From positions 36,358,469 to 36,422,468 of the forward strand of contig CM043942.1 of NCBI GenBank assembly GCA_014529385.2: DNA of 64,000 nt. The letters run 5' to 3'. The translations under genes and the position numbers were made by a program. The notes beneath the pieces were generated by a model that did not search any database, was not told where the DNA came from, and was given only the letters and a program-made list of their open reading frames with translations. Shown piece after piece: positions 57,396-64,000 of this stretch (within the stretch, counting starts at the first letter, position 1; each line of letters opens with the position of its first letter). This DNA comes from Adiantum capillus-veneris. Taxonomy: Eukaryota > Streptophyta > Polypodiopsida > Polypodiales > Pteridaceae.

Positions 57396-58290
57396 TATCA
57401 GATACAATCACAAATTGGAGCAAAAGCTTCGCTCATAGGAGAAACTTACACAGCCAAAACAGCAAAAAAACAGTGAGGAATTTGGCAAAATGGACAGCGC
57501 CATCGCGTCCGGAACGGCCCAAAACCCCAGTCTACAATGTCAAAGTGCTCAAATCCGACCTCGGATGAGCAGTTTACGGCCAAAACAGGCTCCAAAAACA
57601 CCACTTGCGGCTGTTCCTCCTCTCTTCTCCACGTTTTTTCTGGTCTTCTCTCTGTTTTTTTAGTTCCCACACTTAGCTTTATTAGTTGGGCACCCTTGGC
57701 CTTTTAGATGACCTCAAACAGACCCCGAACAAGCAAAAAATTGACCTCGCAGTGCATAGTTGTCACCTTTTTGCATCATCCGCACACCTGGCACTCAGCT
57801 TTTTTCAATAATGCATCCCACCACCACGTGAAGTGGCCCCAAAAAGTGGTCTTAATGATGACCTTCCTGTATAACTCTCACAAGAAAACACCCACGTTGT
57901 GTCCGTATTCATCCACGTGCAAGTATTGACCCCGTTCGGCCTCCTAACGCCACTAGATGCCATCTGACGCACCTGCTTACCTCATGTCGTCGGCCCGCCG
58001 CTAGCTTCCTCGAGAAGTTTTACGCGCTACCAGCTCCTCATTATTGTAGAAAAAACACACTGGTACTGGTAATAGTGAAAATCGATGCACTATGTACATG
58101 CTGTCCTACATGTACACATGTGGGCCCCACATAACCACCTGGCTCTGGAAAATGGGCAATCCTTTATTCGATGCACCATGCATAGGTATGTACATATGCG
58201 CAATCTCTTGGTCCAAAAAACTCCTGACACCACGAAGAAGAAGGAGCTACCCTCGTGCCACGCTCAACCGCCTCGTGCCGCCGTCGCAAT

Positions 58291-58339
<49 letters not shown>

Positions 58340-58447
58340 CGCGCGCGCGCTCTCTTGCATACACACACACACACACACACAAGGAGATGAAGAAGAAGAA
58401 GATGGAGATGGAGCAGGAGCACTCTTCAATTGCACACACGACACACA

Positions 58448-58478
<31 letters not shown>

Positions 58479-58734
58479 CAAGGAGATGAAGAAGAAGAAG
58501 ATGGAGATGGAGCAGGAGCACTCTTCAATTGTATAAATGAGAGAATGAGTGATTTTTAGGTTTATGTGACTTTATATGAGCTCGCCCATTCACACTTGGG
58601 CGCCCATGCTTAGCCAACTAACCCTTGAATGTTCAGTTAGAGTGCGCCTCTCATCGGCGATCACTCTTACCCTTTTCCTATTGGACCGACAAGCCCGGTC
58701 CATGACTACTAGAAGTGGACGCCGGTGGGTAGCA
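56477..58734 (-). repeat. Element C 5' LTR, expanded by about 1.6 kb of inserted DNA
   Basis: The outer parts (56,477-56,640 and about 58,232-58,734) align with the two halves of the 565-bp 3' LTR. The middle (about 56,641-58,231) is absent from it. The transcription-side half contains CT (58,292-58,337), CA repeats and a duplicated GGAGATGAAGAAGAAGAAGA block (58,381 and 58,483). The LTR ends GGTGGGTAGCA at 58,734, next to TSD TTATT. Confidence 0.82.
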
Positions 58735-58822
58735 TTATTATACTCTCTCTCTCTCTCTCTCTCTCAAATCAACATGTGCAGTCTATTATTTTCATGTTGA
58801 GAGAATTGATGAGGAGACTATT
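58735..58822. repeat. Right TSD (TTATT) and right copy of the target-site tandem repeat
   Basis: TTATT at 58,735-58,739 is followed by (CT)n (58,742-58,764), CAACATGTGCAGTCTATTAT and GTTGAGAGAATTGATGAGGA. This repeats the unit left of element C (32,738-32,826). The pre-insertion site was therefore a two-copy tandem repeat. Confidence 0.85.
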
Positions 58823-58853
58823 AGTCAAGAATTGTTGAAGGAGGAAAGAGGAA

Positions 58854-58885
<32 letters not shown>

Positions 58886-58898
58886 CGAGTAATGATTT

Positions 58899-58947
<49 letters not shown>

Positions 58948-59667
58948 CCCCGAACCCAAAATCCATGTCAGCAATCTACTTCTACTACTTCCCCTCTGCA
59001 AACGTAAATCAGACTTGTTTGTCCCCTTGCCGAGAGATTCCTCTAGCCCCTCCCTTGTAGTCTCAATTGCAACCACCCCCTCCTTCAAGCCTGTTCAAAC
59101 CCTCGAGGCGAGCATGAAGATTCGTGGCAATCTTCAACTCCCACCTAAACACCCCGCACTTGCATGTGTGCATCCCCCCCCCCCCCCCCCCCCCCCCCGC
59201 CCTCTGCCTCTCCTCTCTTGCATGCCCTCCTCCCATGAATGCATGCTTCCTTATACCACAAGCTGACTCACCCCACACGACCACCATGCCCCATGCCTCC
59301 CCCTTCACATTGTGCCCCTTACCTCCACGTGCAACAGGCACTATGGCTTGTCCGTCAACGGATTCAAATCGACACCAAGGCGTGCACCTCACAATAGAAT
59401 CAGCGAGATAGAGAGGGCCCTGGTTTTCTCGGACACACACACACAGAGCAGCTATGCTCTTGCCTATTCCTTGTCCTCCTGTAGGTTGCGAAAAAGAGTG
59501 TGTTGGTGCCTCAAAGCCCTCCGTCAGCTGCCACTGCCATCGAAACAGATTTCTAGAGAAAGGGAGGCCAACCGGAACTGAGGTGCACTTTCATCGTGGA
59601 TTCTTTTACCCCCTCTTCAACCCATCGCTTCACCCTAACACAACTGCATGGCACCCACATGTCATGC

Positions 59668-59717
<50 letters not shown>

Positions 59718-59826
59718 TGGAGCCACAAGTTGGATAGCATGAGGGATTGATGGAGAGAGCGACACTCGAATCTCACGAATCTCACCAAGATTCTAGCTTT
59801 TGACTATTTTTTAGAATCGTGCACGC

Positions 59827-59884
<58 letters not shown>

Positions 59885-60080
59885 ACAAAGAGAAGTTTAA
59901 AAGTCATAGGAACACCGTCAAGAGATCTACATGAAAACCGGTCAATCAAGGTGTTACCGCGTGCGTAACAGTCCATAACTTGTAGACAAGGTCAGTAGGC
60001 TAGCACAAATTACTCGCTCTCGCTCACTCCCTCTCTCTACACACACACACACACACAACATTTCGGTGAAGCAAACACAG
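58823..60080. repeat. Simple-repeat-rich spacer
   Basis: The spacer contains poly(G) (58,854-58,885, 32 nt), (CT)n (58,902-58,944), poly(C) (59,174-59,198), (GA)n (59,669-59,715), (CT)n-(AC)n (59,828-59,886) and (AC)n (60,039-60,058). No gene was recognised between them. The last tracts lie within 60 bp of the dirigent-like start codon. Confidence 0.85.
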
Positions 60081-60093
60081 GTGCGCGACGCAC

Positions 60094-60795
60094 ATGCTCA
60101 ATATGGTAAACGCTCTTTCGTTGCTGTTGTTGTTGCTGCTGGTATTAGCAGCAGCTTGTTTAGTAGAGGTGAGAGGCATGGCACAGCAGCAGTCATGACA
60201 AGAGATGAAGTTGAAGTTGTTCGTGCATCACTTGGAGAATGTGACCAGCTTCCAAGTGGTGGAGGGTGTGTCGGCGACCGTTTCTTCCAACGCCACGACA
60301 GCACCTTTGGGAGCCATGTTCGTAGCAGATGACCCCGTGACGGAGGGCCCAACCTTGGCGTCTTCACCTGTTGTGGGCTCGTTGGTGGGAACAACTGCTT
60401 CCATTTCCTCCACCGCGCTTGCCTTTTTCGGCTCTTTCACTCTCACTTTGAACATGAGCAATCTTGTGGAGCCTGAAAACAGGCGCTTGGAGGGGTCTCT
60501 TGCCTTCATGGGCCGTTACACATTTGTCCGCCATGGTGGAGTGTGGGTGCCTTCATATATGCCCATTGTGGGCGGCTCTGGTAGCTTCCTCTTTGCTCAA
60601 GGCACGGTCGCCTTCATACCCATTGACATGCAACCTTCAACCAAACCTTGCTCTTCACTGCCCATCTCTTTTGGCCCTATTCCAAGGATCATTAATCATC
60701 ATGTATCAGAATGGAATCATAGCGAGCGAATCTTGCAAAAAAAATTTAGAGATAAGCAGTGGGGGGTGGGGTGGTACAACAGCAATTTAAAATGA
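60094..60795 (+). pseudogene. Dirigent-like secreted protein, interrupted by one TGA
   Basis: From ATG 60,094 (or ATG 60,103 in frame) the first 34 codons form a clear signal peptide (ALSLLLLLLLVLAAAC). A TGA follows at 60,196-60,198. The same frame continues with a dirigent domain: KLKLFVHHLENVTSF, then MFVADDPVTEGP (the conserved D-D-x-x-T-E-G-P block), SSPVVGSLVGTTASI, EGSLAFMGRY and MPIVGGSGSFLFAQG. Dirigent proteins act in the apoplast and steer coupling of phenolic radicals, as in lignan formation. The length and single-exon form fit the family. The usual C-terminal beta-strand after FAQG is not matched, and the tail (60,630-60,795) looks unrelated. It is a young pseudogene, or intact with a sequence error at one base. 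Confidence 0.82.
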
Positions 60796-61015
60796 AATCG
60801 TATCCCTGATCTTGCGAAAGAGGATAGAGACAAAAGAGATTGGGGGTGGGTGGTAGAGCAAACAGTTTCACACCAAACGCGTTTCGCTTTCATTAGCTCA
60901 TCAGTGGTGTAAACAAAAGGGAGGATATGGAGGGGGTATAAATAGTGAAGTGTGGTGTGGCTCAAAAAACTGTAGTGGTACCCATAGGGAAGTGTGGTGT
61001 GGCTCTAAAAAACTC
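60796..61015. other. Short spacer with a 45-bp tandem duplication
   Basis: GAAGTGTGGTGTGGCTC followed by an A-rich stretch occurs at about 60,946 and 60,991. No coding sequence was recognised. Confidence 0.7.
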
Positions 61016-61029
61016 GTAATGCTCGATTG

Positions 61030-61073
<44 letters not shown>

Positions 61074-61406
61074 TACACACACACAAGGAGGTGAAGAAGA
61101 AGAAGATGGAGATGGAGATGGAGCAAGAGCACTCTTCTATTGCACAAATGAGAGAATGAGTGAATTTTAGGTTTAGTTGACTTTTATATGAGCTCGCCCC
61201 ATTCACACTTGGGCGCCCAGCTTAGCCAACTAATCCCTTGAATGTTCCAGTTAGAGTGCGCCTCTCATCGACAATCACTCTTACCCTTTTCCTATTGGAC
61301 CGACAAGCCTGGTACCTGAGTCTACCAAATAAATAATACAATGTCCGCCGTAGATTAGAACGTCCGTCTTAGGTGATAGGGTGTCCGTGAGCCGTGAGGG
61401 TTAACA
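61016..61406 (-). repeat. Element D 3' LTR, truncated
   Basis: On the minus strand it starts TGTTAACCCTCACGGC, as in element E. It keeps the TATA region (about 61,178-61,186) and a (CT)n tract (61,031-61,067). Past ATCGAGCATT homology is lost, so the last 200 or so bases of the LTR are missing. Confidence 0.85.
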
Positions 61407-61418
61407 TGCCCCCCTTCC
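61407..61418 (-). promoter_or_regulatory. Element D polypurine tract
   Basis: On the minus strand AGGAAGGGGGGCA abuts the LTR start. A second similar tract lies at 63,031-63,046. Confidence 0.8.
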
Positions 61419-63051
61419 TGATGTAGATTCCGTCTTCGAAAGCTATTGAGTTGAAGCTCGTTCGTCGAGGTGGAAGAGCATTTGAGATGAATGTCCTTAG
61501 CCTTTTTCAGTCACTGCAAAATTAAACAACATTGGCACAGTAATTGCATTCTCATAAGTGATTAAAAAGCATATGCAGTTTTAGGCAGACAAATTGATTG
61601 GTAACAGAATTTTAAACAATTTGTCAGCAATAAACATTAAATTGCAATGTAATCAAAAGCATCAACAGATGTAAAGGTAAAAAATTAAACAAGTCTGGGG
61701 TCGCTAATTTAACGGTCGAAAGGCACTAGAGATCGACTATTAATACCATGGGTAAGCTTCTTAATTTTCTCTGGTCAATTAAGTTGTTTAATCGCGAGAG
61801 CCAAGTATTTCATGTTCGAGGGCTGACTAGAGGCTATACCTAGAAGACCTTGTAGTTAAGCTACAATAAAAGGAATTTCTCATGAAATCATCGCCTGACT
61901 GATTACCTTTTCTTTGACCCCCCAAAGTCTTTTCACAGTGATTCAATTTTGATGTGTGTGCTTATTTTGTATGCCTTGGGTTTTTTGCTTTTCAAGGAAA
62001 ATCGCCCACACTGGGAACCTCTAGGGCTCTACTACCATAGGCGATACATGTGAGTGAAGTACCAAATCAAGCTGAGATTTCTCTTCCAGCTTAAGATTTT
62101 ACAATGTGGCACTTTGATTTTTTGTTTGTTCATTTTCAGCATTTTAATTTTGTGACTTTGGGGGGTCATATAACACTGATACACATCCCCAGGCTCATCA
62201 CACAACTAAACTCCCTTTATAATACTTAAGCTAAAGGTCAATAGGGTCAAGCCCACTAGAAAGCCCTAGTACATTTCACACAATGCTACCTAAATCGGAT
62301 TAAGAACCTAAGTAACCATTGATTATTAGGAAGGCATTCCCCATGGTATTAAGAGAAGATCTCTAACACCTAACTTGGTCAAACTAGCTTAGTCGGACTG
62401 CTTGATTTTTAAACCTAGACAAGTGATTATGACAAAAAATTACATTGAATTAAATGTTTGTTACTAAGCAAATGTGTTGGATATTATCCTACCAATCACA
62501 ATCAAAGCAGACAATCATAGATGCAAAAAAGATAAGGGGCAATGCTAATGGACAAGAAACACCTGTTTGTGTCGATGGTCGCGCTTGATTTGAAGAGTGA
62601 GTCGAGATAAAGATTCCATGAAGATCCAAATCCTAACCACAGCAACATGTTCCTGTACACACTATGAAACACAAGAATACCTCTAGGAGGCACATCAGTG
62701 GGAAAAAAGAACTTTGGTAATCACTCAACTCTAAAACACAAACACTCCTATCGTATTAATGCTACCTACCCTCCATCACTCGAGTGACGAGGATCAAAGG
62801 TGTTTGATGACATAGGTTTCTGTTCCAGTGTACTGAATGTGAATGTGTAGGTCTAGGTCAATGTTTTGACTTTTATTGTGCATATTTGTTTCCTAATTGC
62901 TCTTGCTCTTTATTATTTTTGTTTTTTGTGAGAATAAGTCTTTATATATACATTCCCTAAGATTGGTGATTGAGAGGTCGGGGAAAAAAGGTTGAGAGGG
63001 GAGCAAGTGAATGATGGATGTCAGCAAACACTCCCCCCTTCCTTGGGTAGA
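61419..63051 (-). other. Element D 3' untranslated region
   Basis: About 1.6 kb without a recognised gene. The 62,690-62,830 part matches element C at 34,385-34,525. A second polypurine-like tract (minus AAGGAAGGGGGGAG) is followed within about 110 bp on the minus strand by TATATATAAAG (about 62,941-62,951). Confidence 0.7.
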
Positions 63052-63567
63052 TCATGCCGTTTGAAATGAGCTTGTCACCCTTTGAAACCAATTGTTCGAG
63101 TTGGTAAAAGGTGAGGATTTTTGCCAGTAGTTTTCTATTACCTTAGGTGCCTCATCGAGTTGCAAGGGTGGTAGGATACTCTCCCAGGATTGAACTTGAA
63201 GTGGTTCATCAGGTGATTCTTGAACACTGGGAGGTGTGGATTCCTTTGTAGCTTCATGGAGGTCCACTATTGTAGGTGGAGACTCTGGAGAAGCTTTTAC
63301 CTCTATGGATGCATTATATGAGGAGCTAGAAGCATCATGGGACTCTCCCCTTCCTGATCTAGGTGGAACAAATTGTTCTTTCTTCGGTACCCAAACTAGC
63401 TCTGGAGCGGGTGCATAGCATTCTGTGATTTTTTTCTTTCCGCGATTGTTGATTTGTTTTGGAGCTACGGGATTGGACTCACATGGTTCAGGTGACAAGT
63501 AAGAGCACAATCTACGTTTGGGCACCCAGATTTGATCATTTCCTTGATAGTAGCCTTGGGCTTCCAA
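63052..63567 (-). CDS. Element D W-V-P-K repeat ORF
   Basis: The 171-codon frame begins EAQGYYQGNDQIWVPKRR and has a second repeat in ITECYAPAPELVWVPKKEQ. It continues with SSSSYNASIEVKAS, DLHEATKESTPP and VIENYWQKSSPFTNSNNW. The same blocks occur in element C. Function is unknown; the conserved spacing of WVPK units hints at a repeated binding motif. The frame upstream (63,846-63,571) carries TYKWVPKASL and LLRWIPK and is probably its broken N-terminal part. Confidence 0.65.
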   Translation of the reverse strand: MEAQGYYQGNDQIWVPKRRLCSYLSPEPCESNPVAPKQINNRGKKKITECYAPAPELVWVPKKEQFVPPRSGRGESHDASSSSYNASIEVKASPESPPTIVDLHEATKESTPPSVQESPDEPLQVQSWESILPPLQLDEAPKVIENYWQKSSPFTNSNNWFQRVTSSFQTA

Positions 63568-63570
63568 TAG

Positions 63571-64000
63571 TCATTTAGGAATCCAACGCAACAACTCTTT
63601 ACATTCCTTGGGGCGAATGGGACGTCTCTTACCAGGCTGTTGTCTTTTAGCATTGTCTACGGTCGCTAAAGAAGCTTTAGGGACCCACTTGTATGTTTTC
63701 TTCGTTATCTTAGGATGTGTCTTGTCAGAAGCTATATGCATTGCTTGTAGCATATTTAAGGGTACGGGCATTTCATCCCCCTCAGCTGTTACCCATGTCG
63801 TCCCCCTATTCCCCAAAGTGTAATGGTTGCTGCTAGGTGGACCCAATCCACATTGTCCGACTCAGTCATCCCAGGTAGTACATCCATATAAGGAGAATCT
63901 TGCCCAACATCAGTGTCCCCTTTACACGTATAACAATACTGCAATGGGGCCGAGTGAACTGTGGTGTCAGATCTATGATCAATTATAAACCTGTTTCCTA
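63571..64000 (-). pseudogene. Element D upstream part of the W-V-P-K protein, broken
   Basis: The minus frame 63,846-63,571 reads PVPLNMLQAMHIASDK, TKKTYKWVPKASL and PKECKELLRWIPK, then a stop before the next ORF. Further upstream to the window edge another frame is open (FIIDHRSDTTVHSAPLQYCY, then C-K-G-D) and joins it by a shift near 63,840. The 5' continuation is not in this window. Confidence 0.55.

Larger units (their letters stand above)
32827..58734 (-). mobile_element. Element C: gag-only LTR retrotransposon carrying element B
   Basis: The 3' LTR (32,827-33,391) and 5' LTR (56,477-58,734) are related and flanked by TTATT (32,822-32,826 and 58,735-58,739). Polypurine tract and tRNA-Asp-type primer site are in the right places for minus-strand polarity. 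Without the nested element B the copy is about 8.7 kb. Its internal part encodes a first ORF, gag with four zinc knuckles and a W-V-P-K repeat region, but I find no protease, RT, RNase H or integrase. It fits the class of non-autonomous terminal-repeat elements that keep gag. Elements D and E are relatives. Confidence 0.88.
61016..64000 (-). mobile_element. Element D: 3' part of a C-family LTR retrotransposon, runs off the window
   Basis: The 3' LTR (about 61,016-61,406, its far end lost), polypurine tract, long 3' untranslated region and W-V-P-K repeat ORFs are all on the minus strand. The 5' part lies beyond 64,000. Similarity to element C covers the LTR, parts of the 3' region, both polypurine-like tracts and the W-V-P-K ORF. 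Confidence 0.85.

Noticed and set aside
58164-58528. Cysteine-rich minus ORFs that look like small secreted peptides
   Set aside because: Cys-Val alternation is the CA microsatellite and Arg-Glu is the CT tract inside an LTR.
60205-60509. Minus-strand ORFs across the dirigent region
   Set aside because: They are antisense shadows; the plus-strand frame has a signal peptide and recognisable dirigent motifs.

Overview
The window is repeat-dominated nuclear DNA of a land plant with a large genome. The evidence is Ty3 elements with tRNA-Asp-type primer sites, a Ty3 element with the second (archaeal-type) RNase H typical of plant Tat elements, Ty1/copia and LINE debris, and one dirigent-type gene. 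The abundance of long (CT)n, (CA)n and 20-30 nt poly(G)/poly(C) runs reminds me of fern assemblies, but that is an impression; no feature fixes the taxon. No rRNA, tRNA gene or CRISPR array was seen.

Layout. 1-5.5 kb: microsatellites, a degenerate 121-bp duplication and a LINE fragment made of a broken ORF1 joined to a 3' tail. 5.5-10.7 kb: a decayed minus-strand Ty3/Tat-like element (A). 10.7-15.1 kb: a CT-rich composite repeat split by a 5'-truncated LINE with an (ATCT)n tail. 15.1-22.05 kb: low-information DNA with a copia scrap, an unrecognised ORF pair and a GTGCTT-rich minisatellite. 22.05-23.8 kb: 5' LTR, primer site, leader and first ORF of a plus-strand element (E). 23.8-32.7 kb: a copia gag scrap and a decayed plus-strand Ty3 element (F).

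32.8-58.7 kb is a nested pair. Element C (minus strand, TSD TTATT) is a gag-only, apparently non-autonomous LTR element. It is split by element B (35,748-52,915, minus strand, TSD AGGAG), a 17.2-kb Ty3 element whose two LTRs are still about 97-98% alike by eye. Removing B and one TSD copy leaves C's gag frame open. B has LTR, primer site, leader, extra ORF, gag, zinc knuckles, protease, damaged RT, RNase H, two integrase-type zinc domains, integrase core, a second protease, a W-x-P-K repeat region, spacer, an extra 3' ORF, polypurine tract and LTR. Two arrays of a conserved palindrome, with almost the same spacing, precede its first and last ORFs.

58.7-64 kb: microsatellites, a signal-peptide-bearing dirigent-like gene broken by one TGA, and the 3' part of a further copy of the C family (D), which runs off the window.

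How the parts relate: C, D and E are one family sharing LTR, primer site, a first ORF starting M-H-L-x-S-G-R and W-V-P-K repeats. B is a distinct relative sharing the primer site, an M-N-L-R-S-G-R start, CX2CX3HX4C knuckles and W-x-P-K repeats, so a B-like autonomous element is a plausible source of enzymes for C-type elements. B itself lacks the RT active-site region. Only the dirigent-like gene looks like host coding sequence. Most reading frames are broken, so they are given as pseudogenes, and start codons are stated only where an ATG was checked.
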